A DNA stretch of 64,000 bases from Gammaproteobacteria bacterium (GCA_030425685.1 JAUIAD010000001.1:248001-312000); one strand, 5' to 3'; numbered from the stretch's first letter, positions 16,514-26,626 are shown. Made by a program: numbers and translations. The notes: generated by a model not told the origin, from the letters alone.

Positions 16514-16871
16514 TGGCTTGCTCCTTTTTAGGTAGTTGCCATGGCCAGTAACCATAACTTTCAACGGTCAGTGTCCACCCGACAATGGTGCGAATGATGA
16601 CTAGGAAGAATAAAAAACCTAAAGATGTATAGCTTGGTTTAATTGTAATGGTGCTAACGACATCGGCTAGCACCAATATTTCGAGGCCTAAAGACAAGCT
16701 ATTACCCAGTTCAAGCTTAAGCCGCTTGAAATTTTCTTTGACGCCAAGCTTTTTAAATCTTAGTACGTATCGGCAAGCGTTGATGACTAAGCCTATGATG
16801 ATAATGCCAATGGCAATAAGACAAACAATTTCTCCTGCGAGATGTAGAAGTTTGAGTGATTGCTCAAGCAT
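16494..16871 (-). CDS. DUF1622 membrane protein, first of a tandem pair
   Basis: 125 residues with three hydrophobic segments: LAGEIVCLIAIGIIIIGLVIN, LSLGLEILVLADVVSTI and GFLFFLVIIRTIVGW. The order and the GLEILVLAD motif fit DUF1622, a small integral membrane family of unknown function. It is paralogous to the gene that follows and overlaps it by 20 bases, so the products may form a heteromer. The ribosome site before the ATG is weak. Confidence 0.75.
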   Translation of the reverse strand: MLEQSLKLLHLAGEIVCLIAIGIIIIGLVINACRYVLRFKKLGVKENFKRLKLELGNSLSLGLEILVLADVVSTITIKPSYTSLGFLFFLVIIRTIVGWTLTVESYGYWPWQLPKKEQANDQTSS

Positions 16872-16917
16872 ATCGATTATGTCTCAATTTTATTGCGTGA
16901 AAATTTTTTTTAAACGG

Positions 16918-17895
16918 CTATTCTACATCTGGCCAACGCAATGGTTCAGTTGTAAAAGGTGCTCTTGGTTTGCGTCTTTTAGTTAAACCATTTTGGCGTA
17001 AGCGCCACAGGAATTGCTCGAAACGATCGCCGCCAAAAAACGGCTCGCCATGGATCACCATGAGTGGCACGCCACCATGACCAGTTTCGGCCATAAAATC
17101 TGAGTTTTCTTGCCAACATGCGTCGACGCGTTCAGGGTTATTTTGGATATCTCTAATTGCGCTGTCATAGTCAAGACCTTCTATCATATTGAAGTTCTCT
17201 TTGACATGCTTAGGCCAGTGGTCAACATGATCGCCCCAAATTAGTGGTGATATTTGATTAATAAACTCAAGTGCTTTTCCTGCAAGTTGGGCGTAACAGG
17301 CTAATCGTGTGATCCAATAGATGTAAGGTTGCTTCTTGACAGGGTGCACATATTGATAATGTTCTTCAAATGGAGGCCATAAGGTTTGCCAGATTGGATC
17401 GGGGTGGGCATAACGAAAAGGGATGCCATGAAATTGTGCGCTGCGTACAGTATCCCACATCGCGTCTGGCAGTTTGTAAGTAATGCCAAACATACCGCCC
17501 GCTTTTCCAGAGCCTCCTTTTGTTGACCGTACTGCAATGGGTAACACGGGGCGAATATTAACATCAACATTGTACATTGAGTTTAACCATACAAGCCGCT
17601 GTAGCACCAAGTAGCTATAAGGGCTGCGCATTGACCAACAAACGTCAACCTTGAGTGGATTCTCTTCAGTGACCGGCTGAGATATTGGGCGTAAACTGGG
17701 TGCACCTTCTACCTTTGGGATATGTACACCATCCCAGAAGTGTGAATTTAAAAAGCTATCCATTGTTGGTTTGCTTTCATCAGTAGTGGGGATGGGTGGT
17801 AGTTCGGGAACGGCGGGGTCATGAGGCCAGGTGGCATCGGGGTCGCCCATTTTGTCTAATAGCTCAGGGGTTACTTTTGTAATATCGTCACTCAA
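16918..17895 (-). CDS. DsbA-family / 2-hydroxychromene-2-carboxylate isomerase-like oxidoreductase
   Basis: 325 residues with no signal peptide. From residue about 78 it reads VDVCWSMRSPYSYLVLQRLVWL, the start of the thioredoxin-like fold of the HCCA isomerase / kappa glutathione-transferase group. In that group Ser takes the place of the DsbA catalytic Cys. The helical insertion follows, then HGGVPLMVIHGEPFFGGDRFEQFLWRL, with the cis-Pro loop (GVPLM) and the final strand and helix. An N-terminal extension of about 75 residues is Pro/Asp-rich. The likely role is a glutathione-dependent isomerase or transferase in the cytosol; the substrate cannot be told. Confidence 0.75.
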   Translation of the reverse strand: MSDDITKVTPELLDKMGDPDATWPHDPAVPELPPIPTTDESKPTMDSFLNSHFWDGVHIPKVEGAPSLRPISQPVTEENPLKVDVCWSMRSPYSYLVLQRLVWLNSMYNVDVNIRPVLPIAVRSTKGGSGKAGGMFGITYKLPDAMWDTVRSAQFHGIPFRYAHPDPIWQTLWPPFEEHYQYVHPVKKQPYIYWITRLACYAQLAGKALEFINQISPLIWGDHVDHWPKHVKENFNMIEGLDYDSAIRDIQNNPERVDACWQENSDFMAETGHGGVPLMVIHGEPFFGGDRFEQFLWRLRQNGLTKRRKPRAPFTTEPLRWPDVE

Positions 17896-18003
17896 ACCAA
17901 CACTCCTTGTCAGATAAATTAGAGTTATATGCTAAAAATTATATGTTATTACTAGAGAGAATGTAAGCCTGCATCATAGAGGCGCGTTTGCCTGTTGTGC
18001 CCT

Positions 18004-18468
18004 TTACCAACGATGAAAAGCAGGGTGCCCCTCTTGAACAGCAATAAAGGTACCCTCGCAAGTATCACAGACTTTTTCGTTAGCAATAAGTTCGCCATAA
18101 ATAACCGCTCTACTCCCTTCGATCTTTAATAGACTGGCTTCAATACGAAGCTCTGTATCCATGGGTGTTGGGCGCAGAAGCTTTACTTTATATTCAGCAG
18201 TAACGGTGCAAGGTGTTTCAGCAAGACCTTGCGCCTTCATTAGAAACCAAGCAGCAGCCCAATTGCAATGGCAATCAAGTAAAGTGCCGATTACGCCACC
18301 GTTAAGCACATTAGGGCATGCATTATGATTGGGTTGCGGGGTAAAGTGAGCAATAATTTTGTCATCAACGACAAAGCTTTTAATATGAAAGCCATTCTCA
18401 TTTGCAGGGCCGCAACCATAGCAGGTGCTATTGGCGGCGAAGGTGTCTTGTAAGCTTTTTTTATCCAT
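18004..18468 (-). CDS. PaaI-type hotdog-fold thioesterase
   Basis: 154 residues from the ATG at 18468; upstream in-frame ATGs would add an unlikely hydrophobic leader. It has the family's N-terminal CYGCGPANENGFHIK and the hotdog helix NGGVIGTLLDCHCNWAAAWFL. The strand segment TAEYKVKLLRPTPMDTELRIEA follows. Such enzymes hydrolyse acyl-CoA thioesters in the cytosol; the natural substrate is not evident. It is divergent from clpB. Confidence 0.75.
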   Translation of the reverse strand: MDKKSLQDTFAANSTCYGCGPANENGFHIKSFVVDDKIIAHFTPQPNHNACPNVLNGGVIGTLLDCHCNWAAAWFLMKAQGLAETPCTVTAEYKVKLLRPTPMDTELRIEASLLKIEGSRAVIYGELIANEKVCDTCEGTFIAVQEGHPAFHRW

Positions 18469-18546
18469 GCGCAAGTTTAGCACGGCAATATGGAAAATCG
18501 CCATAAGTAAAAGTTTGCACACTATTAGCTGGAAAGCGAATACAGC

Positions 18547-18575
18547 CTTGAAAAATCTCATCCCCGCCCAAAATT
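18547..18575 (+). promoter_or_regulatory. Possible heat-shock (sigma-32-type) promoter of clpB
   Basis: CTTGAAA at 18547-18553 is followed after 13 bases by CCCAAAATT, resembling the sigma-32 pattern CTTGAAA-N13..15-CCCCATnT. It lies about 40 bases before the clpB start, where such a promoter is expected. The -10 match is partial. Confidence 0.45.
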
Positions 18576-18613
18576 ATAGTGTAAGATAAAAGTAAGATGT
18601 TGGAGGATTTTCA

Positions 18614-21193
18614 ATGAGAGCAGACAAATTTACCACACTTTTCCAAACAGCCCTCGGTGATGCTAAATCGCTGGCGATAGGGCGTGATAACCAAATTATC
18701 GAGCCTGTTCATGTTATGCAGGCATTGTTGGATCAAACCAACAGCACAATCCCGCCATTATTGGAGCAATCTGGTGTTAATATGGCTACGTTGATCGATG
18801 AGCTCGGTAAGGCGATAGACCGCTTGCCACAGGTACAAGGCGGCGCTCCTGGGGAGCTGCATATTTCACCGCATTTAGAAAAAATGCTTATCATGATGGA
18901 TAAATACGCCCAGCAACGTAAAGATGATTATATTGCTTCCGAGCTATTTGTTTTAGCAGCATTGGAAGTTAAAACGCCACTGACAGAAGCATTGAAAAAA
19001 GCGGGCGCCAATAAAAAAGCCATTGAAAAAGGCATAGAGAATATGCGCGCCGGTGAACGAGTGTCAGATCCTAATGCAGAAGGCCAGCGACAAGCCTTAG
19101 AAAAATACACCCTCGATTTAACCCAACGAGCAGAAATGGGTAAGTTAGATCCTGTCATCGGTCGTGATGAAGAAATTCGCCGCACCATTCAGGTATTGCA
19201 GCGTCGCACTAAGAACAACCCGGTATTAATTGGTGAGCCTGGTGTTGGAAAGACAGCGATTGTTGAAGGCTTAGCGCAGCGTATTGTTAATGGTGAAGTG
19301 CCTGAAGGCCTGAAAAACAAACGTCTGTTATCGTTGGATATGGGGGCGCTTATTGCCGGGGCTAAATTTCGCGGTGAGTTTGAAGAGCGCTTAAAAGCAG
19401 TTTTAAAAGACCTGTCAAAACAAGAAGGGCAAGTGATCCTATTTATCGATGAGTTGCATACCATGGTAGGCGCAGGTAAAGCCGAAGGCGCGATGGATGC
19501 CGGCAATATGTTAAAGCCAGCGTTAGCGCGTGGTGAGTTACATTGTGTTGGTGCTACGACACTTGATGAATACCGCCAATTTATTGAAAAAGATGCTGCT
19601 TTGGAGCGTCGTTTTCAAAAAGTGCTGGTGGAAGAGCCTAGTGTTGAAGATACCATTGCTATTTTACGCGGCTTAAAGGAGCGTTACGAAGTGCACCATG
19701 GTGTTGATATTATTGATCCAGCTATTGTTGCGGCCGCGACTTTATCACAGCGTTATATTACCGATCGCAATTTGCCAGATAAGGCGATTGACTTAATTGA
19801 TGAAGCCGCCAGTCAAATTCGTATGGAAATGGACTCCAAGCCGGTTGAATTGGATCGCATGGATCGACGCTTAATTCAATTAAAGATCGAACGTGAAGCT
19901 TTGAAAAAAGAAAGCGATGATGCTTCGAAAAAACGTTTAGACGATTTAGAAGCCGAAATTGCTAAGCTCGAAAAAGAATACGCTGATCTAGAGGAAATTT
20001 GGAAAGCTGAAAAAGCCACTTTGCAAGGCGAGAAGAGTGTTAAAGAAGAGCTCGAGCAAGCAAGAATAGAACTAGAAGCAGCTGGGCGTGCTTCCGACTT
20101 AACGCGTATGTCTGAATTGCAATACGGCATTATTCCAGAGTTGGAAAAGAAATTAAAAGCCGCCAGCGAAAAAGAACATCAGCAACAAGAGCGTAAACTA
20201 TTAAGAAACCGTGTTACCGATGAGGAAGTGGCGGAAGTTGTTTCTCGTTGGACGGGCATCCCCGTATCAAAGATGCTTGAGGGTGAGCGTGAAAAACTGT
20301 TACATATGGAAGATGAGCTGCACAAGCGAGTGATTGGCCAGAAAGAAGCGGTGTCAGCCGTAGCCAATGCCATACGCCGCTCACGTGCGGGTTTGTCGGA
20401 TCCAAACCGCCCGATTGGTTCCTTTTTATTTTTAGGGCCAACTGGTGTTGGTAAAACCGAGTTGTGCAAAAGCCTAGCTTCATTTATGTTTGACACCGAA
20501 GAAGCAATGGTGCGCATTGATATGTCCGAGTTTATGGAAAAACATTCCGTTGCGCGTTTAATTGGTGCGCCTCCAGGTTATGTTGGCTACGAAGAAGGTG
20601 GTTACTTAACAGAAGCTATTCGTCGCCGTCCTTATGCTGTGATTTTATTGGATGAAGTGGAAAAAGCGCATGCGGATGTTTTTAATATTTTACTGCAGGT
20701 GCTAGATGATGGCCGCTTAACCGATGGGCAAGGGCGCACAGTAGACTTTCGTAATGCTGTGATTGTCATGACCTCTAACTTAGGCTCGCATTTGATCCAA
20801 GAATTGCAGGGTGAATCTTACGATGCGATGAAAAAGGCAGTGATGGAAGTGGTCTCCAGTCATTTCCGACCTGAGTTTATTAACCGTATTGATGAAAGTG
20901 TGGTTTTCCACTCCTTGGGCGAAGAGCAAATACGGCGTATCGCTAATATCCAGGTGGGCTTGATTCAAAAACGTTTGGCTGAAAAAGATTTTCAACTCGA
21001 GTTTGAAAATGGCGCTTTAGATTACTTATCCAAATTGGGTTATGACCCCGTGTACGGTGCGCGTCCTTTAAAACGTGCTATTCAACAATATTTGGAAAAT
21101 CCGTTAGCGGAGGATATCTTGTCGGGCAAATTTGCGCCGGGTGATGTAATTAAAGTGAAGCGGGTGGAGGATAAGTTAACTTTCACCGGTTAA
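18614..21193 (+). CDS. clpB: ATP-dependent disaggregase ClpB
   Basis: 859 residues, the normal ClpB length. The order is an N-terminal Clp-N domain (1-145), then AAA module 1 with Walker [10 protein letters not shown] and Walker [10 protein letters not shown] coiled-coil middle domain (about 410-520, rich in Glu and Lys) follows, then AAA module 2 with Walker [10 protein letters not shown] and Walker [12 protein letters not shown], and a C-terminal domain with [11 protein letters not shown]. ClpB works with DnaK to rescue aggregated proteins after heat stress. TTGGAGGA precedes the ATG, and a sigma-32-like promoter lies upstream. Confidence 0.97.
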   Translation: MRADKFTTLFQTALGDAKSLAIGRDNQIIEPVHVMQALLDQTNSTIPPLLEQSGVNMATLIDELGKAIDRLPQVQGGAPGELHISPHLEKMLIMMDKYAQQRKDDYIASELFVLAALEVKTPLTEALKKAGANKKAIEKGIENMRAGERVSDPNAEGQRQALEKYTLDLTQRAEMGKLDPVIGRDEEIRRTIQVLQRRTKNNPVLIGEPGVGKTAIVEGLAQRIVNGEVPEGLKNKRLLSLDMGALIAGAKFRGEFEERLKAVLKDLSKQEGQVILFIDELHTMVGAGKAEGAMDAGNMLKPALARGELHCVGATTLDEYRQFIEKDAALERRFQKVLVEEPSVEDTIAILRGLKERYEVHHGVDIIDPAIVAAATLSQRYITDRNLPDKAIDLIDEAASQIRMEMDSKPVELDRMDRRLIQLKIEREALKKESDDASKKRLDDLEAEIAKLEKEYADLEEIWKAEKATLQGEKSVKEELEQARIELEAAGRASDLTRMSELQYGIIPELEKKLKAASEKEHQQQERKLLRNRVTDEEVAEVVSRWTGIPVSKMLEGEREKLLHMEDELHKRVIGQKEAVSAVANAIRRSRAGLSDPNRPIGSFLFLGPTGVGKTELCKSLASFMFDTEEAMVRIDMSEFMEKHSVARLIGAPPGYVGYEEGGYLTEAIRRRPYAVILLDEVEKAHADVFNILLQVLDDGRLTDGQGRTVDFRNAVIVMTSNLGSHLIQELQGESYDAMKKAVMEVVSSHFRPEFINRIDESVVFHSLGEEQIRRIANIQVGLIQKRLAEKDFQLEFENGALDYLSKLGYDPVYGARPLKRAIQQYLENPLAEDILSGKFAPGDVIKVKRVEDKLTFTG

Positions 21194-21203
21194 GGGCATT
21201 ATC

Positions 21204-21319
21204 GTTTCACGCCAAGGCGCTAAGGGTTTCGCAAAGGGCGCAAAGGGGATTTTCTTCTAAGACTTATTGGAAATCCCCTTTGCGCCCTTTGCGAAACCCT
21301 TAGCGCCTTAGCGTGAAAC
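21204..21319. repeat. Long hairpin, family B, copy 1
   Basis: Arms of 49 bases (21204-21252 and 21271-21319) are complementary at 48 positions around an 18-base loop. Each arm begins, at its outer end, with GTTTCACGC and contains GGCGCTAAGGGTTTCGCAAA. It sits between clpB and the next gene and probably ends clpB transcription. A related hairpin lies at 61551-61660, and a worn single arm (CCTTTGCGTGAAACCC) near 41600, so this is a dispersed family and not just a terminator. Confidence 0.9.
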
Positions 21320-21338
21320 AAGTTATACAAGGAAGATT

Positions 21339-22298
21339 ATGAGGCTACTATTAAGCTTTATAGAAATCATTATCGGTGCTGCCGTGCTAGGATGGAGCGC
21401 TGATCGCTTTATCGTATCTTCCTCGTCTTTAGCTAAACACTTAAAACTCCCCTCGCTGGTGGTTGGCATTATCCTGGTAGGTTTTGGTACCTCTTTTCCT
21501 GAGCTTATTGTCTCGATCATTGCCTCCATGCAAAACAAGGCACCCATCGCTATTGGAAATGTTATTGGCTCAAACATTGCAAATATAGGTTTGGTATTGG
21601 GATTGGCAGCCATCATTATGCCGATTAAAGTCAACTCTCGTCTTATCAGACGAGAATTCCCCATTTTAATCATTGTCTCTGTTTTAATAGGTGTTTTGCT
21701 GTGGAATGATTATTTGGGTCGTTGGGAAGGAGCCGTTTTGTTGGTGATGTTGGCCATGCATTTATATTGGATCGTTACCTCGGCCCCTAAAAAAGACGAT
21801 GCCATTGTTGCTGAGCTAGAGCATGAATCGACAAAAACAATGTCTTTAAAACCAGCGATTATTTGGTGGTTTGTTGGCTTGGTGTTGATCTTCCTTAGTT
21901 CGGAGTTATTGATTCATGCGGCAGTGCATATTGCGGAGCATTTTGGCATTAGTGAGTTGGTGATAGGTTTAACGATTGTTACCATTGGTACCTCTTTGCC
22001 AGAGTTGGCGGCAACGATTATGAGTGCCATACGTAAAGAGTATGATATCGCCATTGGCCATATTGTGGGGTCAAATATCTTCAATAGCCTGGCAGTGTTA
22101 GCAATGCCTGCATTGATTGCCCCAGGTTCTGTTTCAGCATCGCTGATGCATCGTGATTACCCTATTATGATGGCTTATACGGTTATTTTATGGTTGGCGA
22201 TGTTTTGCTTTTCGCGTCAAGCAAAGGTTGGGCGTTTGCTTGGTTTAGTTTTTCTTGCGGGATATCTGCTTTATCTTGCTTCTTTAATACTGCTTTAA
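21339..22298 (+). CDS. Calcium/sodium antiporter, YrbG family
   Basis: 319 residues, inner-membrane protein of about ten helices. The two signature alpha repeats of the Ca2+/cation antiporter superfamily are present in inverted-topology halves: GFGTSFPELIVSIIASM...AIGNVIGSNIANIGLVLG (about 47-90) and TIGTSLPELAATIMSAI...AIGHIVGSNIFNSLAVLA (about 215-260). The acidic residues of GTSxPEL bind the cation. The length is typical for YrbG (about 325). The gene stands alone between a hairpin repeat and an AT-rich gap. Confidence 0.88.
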   Translation: MRLLLSFIEIIIGAAVLGWSADRFIVSSSSLAKHLKLPSLVVGIILVGFGTSFPELIVSIIASMQNKAPIAIGNVIGSNIANIGLVLGLAAIIMPIKVNSRLIRREFPILIIVSVLIGVLLWNDYLGRWEGAVLLVMLAMHLYWIVTSAPKKDDAIVAELEHESTKTMSLKPAIIWWFVGLVLIFLSSELLIHAAVHIAEHFGISELVIGLTIVTIGTSLPELAATIMSAIRKEYDIAIGHIVGSNIFNSLAVLAMPALIAPGSVSASLMHRDYPIMMAYTVILWLAMFCFSRQAKVGRLLGLVFLAGYLLYLASLILL

Positions 22299-22423
22299 TG
22301 TAGTTTATTTTTATTTTAAAAAATAAATAGGTTTCTTGTGTGTTTTTCTTTTAGCAAAAAAATATTGCTGTTATATTCGTGTGGTATTTTCGTCATTGAA
22401 ATTTAAAAAGGATGTCAAGTCAG

Positions 22424-23437
22424 ATGAGAAGAGGATCCTATTATCTCGACCCCAAGTCGTTCCCTAAAGATGCGTGGATTTTAAAAACAGCTTTCTATAA
22501 GAATATCTTTACCAAGTTAGCGATTATTTGTAATAACGTTCTATATTTAAAAAAATTCCATAATAAAGATAAGTATAATGGTGCTTTTTATAATATGGCG
22601 ACGGCATTAGCCTCCGTTGCTGATAACCTTTTTCTTGCTCAGCCACAAGGGCTTGAGTTTTTTGCGGCGGCATTAAACCCCTTGGCGACGGGTGTATCAG
22701 AGTTTACAAGGGCGCATCAGGAAGGCAAGTTAATACAGTGCTTTTCAAAGCGACCTACTGCCAATATGAAATCAGCGCTGCATCAGCTTTCAATTACAAA
22801 ACCACAGTTAACCTCTGAAATTTCTAAAGCGCTAGGTATGTTTCATGGGGTTAGTGATGGCAAAGTGAACGGCGAACAGCGTGGGTCTCAAGAGCAGATG
22901 CAACAACAAGTTAGAGAAATTTTATTAAAGCTTATTGAAACTTTTACCTGGCTGGAGAAGCCGTTGGCGCCACCAAAAAATTCATGTGGGGCAGTTATTA
23001 ATCGTGCTTTTTCTTTTAATTTTGTTCCTATGGTTGCCGGTTTTGGTTGTCTGTCGATAGCAGCTGGCATTGGTATGGATAAGGCTATAGATGCGTTTCT
23101 TCCTGATGGTGCGGACATTTTTGAATATGCTTTGCTGGCCATTTTTGTCCTGGTTGGTCTTTTGCTTTGTATGCGTGCTTTATGTAAAGGACATAAGAAG
23201 CCGGTTGATCCTAAGATGCTAAAAAAGTTTGAGATGTCGTATTTCCCCAATATCAAAAGTTTGTTGTTTTCGTCATCAGCAGGTGCCGAGCTGCTTGGAG
23301 AGCGTAAGGCCAACTCAGATGATGGAAAAGAGCGTGGGTTGGGGCTAACTAGTGCCGGTGTTGATAATGGCGGTATGGGATTGCCTTTGCTGCCGCATGG
23401 GTCTGACTCAAGTGTGCAAACCTATCAGGGGGTATAG
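22424..23437 (+). CDS. Orphan protein with two C-terminal membrane segments
   Basis: About 337 residues from ATG 22424; the ATG at 22412 abuts the AAAAAGG ribosome site and is therefore less likely. I do not recognise a family. Residues 1-200 are mostly helical and polar (QGLEFFAAALNPLATGVSEF, then QMQQQVREILLKLIETF). Two hydrophobic segments follow at about 205-230 (FVPMVAGFGCLSIAAGIG) and 240-262 (YALLAIFVLVGLLLCMRAL). The C-terminal 70 residues are Gly/Ser-rich and low in structure. An AT-rich gap with a TATATT -10-like sequence precedes it. It is a possible secreted effector, unproven. Confidence 0.65.
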   Translation: MRRGSYYLDPKSFPKDAWILKTAFYKNIFTKLAIICNNVLYLKKFHNKDKYNGAFYNMATALASVADNLFLAQPQGLEFFAAALNPLATGVSEFTRAHQEGKLIQCFSKRPTANMKSALHQLSITKPQLTSEISKALGMFHGVSDGKVNGEQRGSQEQMQQQVREILLKLIETFTWLEKPLAPPKNSCGAVINRAFSFNFVPMVAGFGCLSIAAGIGMDKAIDAFLPDGADIFEYALLAIFVLVGLLLCMRALCKGHKKPVDPKMLKKFEMSYFPNIKSLLFSSSAGAELLGERKANSDDGKERGLGLTSAGVDNGGMGLPLLPHGSDSSVQTYQGV

Positions 23438-23443
23438 CTTAGC

Positions 23444-24643
23444 TTAAATCCAATATTTCATATAGAGTACGACACGGCCTAACAACCGTTGCCGCCAAGG
23501 GCGTTGGATATGCCAGGTGTCGAGTGAGATTTCGCGTGACTGTTTAAGATCATCTAAAAACTGTTTGACGAGCGTCGCTTTGCCGCTAGGCGTTGTGACA
23601 TTAATATCAGCTTCAAGATCATGTAGTAAGCTGCGATGGTTTAAATTGCTTGAGCCGACACAGGTCCAATTGTCTAAAATAATGGTTTTGGCGTGCAGCA
23701 TGCTCGGCAGGTATTCGAAAATGCGAATGCCTGCTTTTAGCAGGTTGTAATAAAACGTTGATGACGCCCAAGGCATCATCATCACATCAGATTTATTGGG
23801 CAGTAAAATTCTGACATCGACGCCTTTGCCAGCAGCATCTTTTAAGCGTTTTAGTAAAAAGTTATCAGGAACAAAGTAGGCATTGGTAATCCAGATGCGT
23901 TCTTTGCACTGTGATATTTTTTTTAATAAATTGCGATAGAGGATGCGGCGGCGATGGCGGGTGTAGTTAAGGCGAATAATTGGGTCTTTTCTAACTTGGC
24001 GAAACGCATCACGTAAGCGCTCCTTGATAGTGCGGTGATTCCAGGCAGCATCGAAGGCTTTGTGTAATTCACTTAAGTCGGTGTTGGCAAGGCGCACCGA
24101 GGTGTCTCGCCAGCCATCGCCGCCGCTTTGGCGGGTGAGATGGCACTTGCTGATATTGAGACTGCCAATATAGGCAATTTCACTATCGATTAGGCAAACT
24201 TTGCGGTGATTGCGAAAGTTGGCTTTTAAAATAAAATAAATCCATTTTAAAACAAACGGCAGTTTAACGACAGAGCGACTCCAATTCCATAGTTGCCATG
24301 GGAATGGGTGAAATACTTTGGTGGTGGCGCCCGCTTTTTCGAGCATGCGGGCAAAATTGGTTGTCCAAAAAGGACTGCCGGCGCCGTCGACCATCACGCG
24401 AATTTTAACGCCGCGTTGTGCCGCTGCAACTAACGCATTGGCAATGCAAATACCAAGGTGGTCGTGATCAAATAGATAGGTTTCTAGCTCGATACTTTCT
24501 CTGGCTTTAGCAATATCTTGTACTAGCGCCTCATAGTGCCCTTGGCCATTGGAAAAAATGGTTTCCTGATGAGAAGTGCTAATTTGTGATTCTTGATGTT
24601 GCATTGCCGGTCTATTCCGTTTAATCCTCAGATTCTGATCCAT
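23444..24643 (-). CDS. Phospholipase-D-superfamily protein, cardiolipin synthase-like (ClsB type)
   Basis: 399 residues with two HKD motifs, the catalytic signature of the superfamily: HRKVCLIDSEIAYIGSLNIS (about 167-186) and HAKTIILDNWTCVGSSNLNH (about 317-336). The first half begins with a typical YEALVQDIAKARESIELETY segment. No N-terminal membrane helices are seen, which favours ClsB over ClsA. The likely reaction is condensation of phospholipids to cardiolipin at the inner membrane; a nuclease or phospholipase role is less likely. The start at 24643 overlaps the upstream DUF3579 gene; the ATG at 24604 is an alternative that avoids the overlap. Confidence 0.82.
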   Translation of the reverse strand: MDQNLRIKRNRPAMQHQESQISTSHQETIFSNGQGHYEALVQDIAKARESIELETYLFDHDHLGICIANALVAAAQRGVKIRVMVDGAGSPFWTTNFARMLEKAGATTKVFHPFPWQLWNWSRSVVKLPFVLKWIYFILKANFRNHRKVCLIDSEIAYIGSLNISKCHLTRQSGGDGWRDTSVRLANTDLSELHKAFDAAWNHRTIKERLRDAFRQVRKDPIIRLNYTRHRRRILYRNLLKKISQCKERIWITNAYFVPDNFLLKRLKDAAGKGVDVRILLPNKSDVMMMPWASSTFYYNLLKAGIRIFEYLPSMLHAKTIILDNWTCVGSSNLNHRSLLHDLEADINVTTPSGKATLVKQFLDDLKQSREISLDTWHIQRPWRQRLLGRVVLYMKYWI

Positions 24644-24920
24644 CTACATCGTCTTCATTACAGATCTTCAGTTTATTGTTTTTGGCAAAGGCAAGAATAG
24701 AATTGTAAAGGTCCGGGTTAGATTCTTTTAAATGGGGGTCGAGTACAACGCACTTATGCCCGTCTTTGACAGACGGTTGTAGCAACGGGGAATATTTGAT
24801 GCGATGCTTTCGGAAGGTTGAAAGTTTGCCGCTCATGCGTTCGGCCCAATCGCTCGGACGGAATTTTTCGCCAGACTCAGTGACGCCTTCAATGATGATT
24901 TTAGACTCTTTTTCTTTCAT
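24621..24920 (-). CDS. DUF3579 family protein
   Basis: 99 residues. It carries the family's conserved core IIIEGVTESGEKFRPSDWAERMSG, then IKYSPLLQPSVKDGHKCVVLDP, and an acidic tail. Function is unknown; such genes are widespread in gamma- and betaproteobacteria. It overlaps the start of the following phospholipase-D-type gene, so the two are likely translated from one message. Confidence 0.8.
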   Translation of the reverse strand: MKEKESKIIIEGVTESGEKFRPSDWAERMSGKLSTFRKHRIKYSPLLQPSVKDGHKCVVLDPHLKESNPDLYNSILAFAKNNKLKICNEDDVDGSESED

Positions 24921-25036
24921 ATGAGGCTGACCATTTACCGCCTTAGTGTGATATATTACGTCACTTCCCGCTTGCGCGGGGAATTTAACCGTCCGTGGAT
25001 ATTATAGCATCTTTACGCTTTGTTCTAGAGGTAATT

Positions 25037-25798
25037 ATGAGCAATGAGACAGACCCTAAGCCCCGTCAAGTGCGAGGCATCTATTTGCTGCCCAATCTTT
25101 TTACGATTGCAGGCATGTTTGCTGGTTTTTATGCCATTATTGCTGGATTAAAGGGGCATTATGAGAATGCTGTTATTGCCATCTTTTTGGCTATTCTGCT
25201 CGATGGTCTCGATGGGCGTATTGCTCGATGGACGAACTCTGAAAGTGAATTTGGTGCGCAATTAGACAGTTTAGCCGATATGGTGAGTTTTGGGGTGGCG
25301 CCTTCTATTGTTATGTACAGCTGGTCGTTGTCTACCATGGGTAAGCCTGGCTGGCTAGCGGCTTTTGTTTATACTGTTTGTACGGCGCTGCGTTTAGCGC
25401 GTTTTAATACGCAGTTGAAAAACCCAGATAAGCATTATTTCCAAGGTCTGGCAACGCCGGCTGCAGCGGCATTGGTCGCTAGTATTGTTTGGACAGCATC
25501 AATTTACAATATAGGCGGGCATTTATTGGGCATTCCAATGATTGTGATCGCTGTGATTCTTGGTTTATTGAAAGTGAGCACTATTCGCTATCGTAGCTTT
25601 AAAGATTTTGGGCTTAAGCATCGAGTTCCCTTTATTGTTATTTTACTGCTGGTGCTAGGCTTGGCGCTGGTGGCGGTGCATCCGCCTGAGTTTTTGTTGA
25701 TATTGACGGCGCTGTACGCTCTTAGTGGTCCAGTGGGCTATTTGTGGGGGTTAAGAAAGCGCTCGTCAAAAAATGATCATGGTGATGGTCATGATTGA
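25037..25798 (+). CDS. pssA: CDP-diacylglycerol--serine O-phosphatidyltransferase
   Basis: 253 residues from the ATG at 25037, which has AGAGG before it; a GTG at 24995 is in frame but lacks one. The CDP-alcohol phosphatidyltransferase motif is exact: [20 protein letters not shown] followed by LDSLAD, giving DGx2DGx2ARx8Gx3Dx3D. About eight hydrophobic segments make it an integral membrane enzyme of the Bacillus-type PssA group. It makes phosphatidylserine, the precursor of phosphatidylethanolamine. The end overlaps nadC. Confidence 0.92.
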   Translation: MSNETDPKPRQVRGIYLLPNLFTIAGMFAGFYAIIAGLKGHYENAVIAIFLAILLDGLDGRIARWTNSESEFGAQLDSLADMVSFGVAPSIVMYSWSLSTMGKPGWLAAFVYTVCTALRLARFNTQLKNPDKHYFQGLATPAAAALVASIVWTASIYNIGGHLLGIPMIVIAVILGLLKVSTIRYRSFKDFGLKHRVPFIVILLLVLGLALVAVHPPEFLLILTALYALSGPVGYLWGLRKRSSKNDHGDGHD

Positions 25799-26606
25799 GC
25801 AGGCAGTTGCAGCGAGTCTTATCGAAGATATTGGTGAGGGTGATATTACTGCTGCTTTAATTTCAGCCGATAAGGACGCTAAGGCGCGAATTATTACGCG
25901 TGAGGCGGCGGTTATTTGCGGTCAGCCCTGGGTGGATGAGGTTTATCGCCAGCTGGATGCGGGTGTATCGATTAAATGGTTGGTCGCAGAGGGTGAGGTG
26001 GTAGAGCCTGGGCAGTGTTTGGCTACCCTAGAAGGCTTGGCGCGCTCATTGGTAACTGGTGAGCGGTGTGCGCTTAACTGGCTGCAAACGCTTTCTGGCA
26101 CGGCTACTGCGGTGAGGCGTTTTGTAGATTGCCTTGAGGGCACTTCTGCTAAGCTGCTTGATACGCGCAAAACAATCCCAGGTTTGCGTTATGCGCAGAA
26201 GTACGCGGTTAAGATGGGTGGGGGTCAGAATCATCGCTTTGGTTTATTTGATGCCTATTTGATCAAGGAAAACCATATTGCTAGTTGTGGCTCGATTGCC
26301 GCGGCGGTAGCGGTTGCGCGTCAACATCATAGCGACAAAAACGTTGAGGTAGAGGTTGAGAGCCAAGATGAGCTGCAACAAGCGTTAGCAGCGGGGGCTG
26401 ATATCATTATGCTTGATAATTTTAACCTTGAATCAATGCGTGCAGCGGTGTCTTTAAATCAAGGTCGGGCCAAACTTGAAGTGTCTGGCAATGTTGATAT
26501 TGATCATATTCGTGGTATTGCTGAGACGGGTGTGGATTTTATATCCGTTGGCGCATTAACAAAGCATGTGCAAGCTGTTGATCTGTCAATGCGGCTTATT
26601 TTTTAA
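25791..26606 (+). CDS. nadC: Nicotinate-nucleotide pyrophosphorylase (carboxylating)
   Basis: 271 residues from the ATG at 25791, overlapping the end of pssA by 8 bases; earlier in-frame ATGs at 25773-25785 are possible. The N-terminal segment [13 protein letters not shown] and the phosphoribosyl-binding region [25 protein letters not shown] are diagnostic. [17 protein letters not shown] and [10 protein letters not shown] follow. The enzyme converts quinolinate and PRPP to nicotinate mononucleotide in de novo NAD synthesis. nadB lies at 33.8 kb; nadA is not in this window. Confidence 0.95.
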   Translation: MIEQAVAASLIEDIGEGDITAALISADKDAKARIITREAAVICGQPWVDEVYRQLDAGVSIKWLVAEGEVVEPGQCLATLEGLARSLVTGERCALNWLQTLSGTATAVRRFVDCLEGTSAKLLDTRKTIPGLRYAQKYAVKMGGGQNHRFGLFDAYLIKENHIASCGSIAAAVAVARQHHSDKNVEVEVESQDELQQALAAGADIIMLDNFNLESMRAAVSLNQGRAKLEVSGNVDIDHIRGIAETGVDFISVGALTKHVQAVDLSMRLIF

Positions 26607-26626
26607 AAAAATAATGCCTACGTTGC

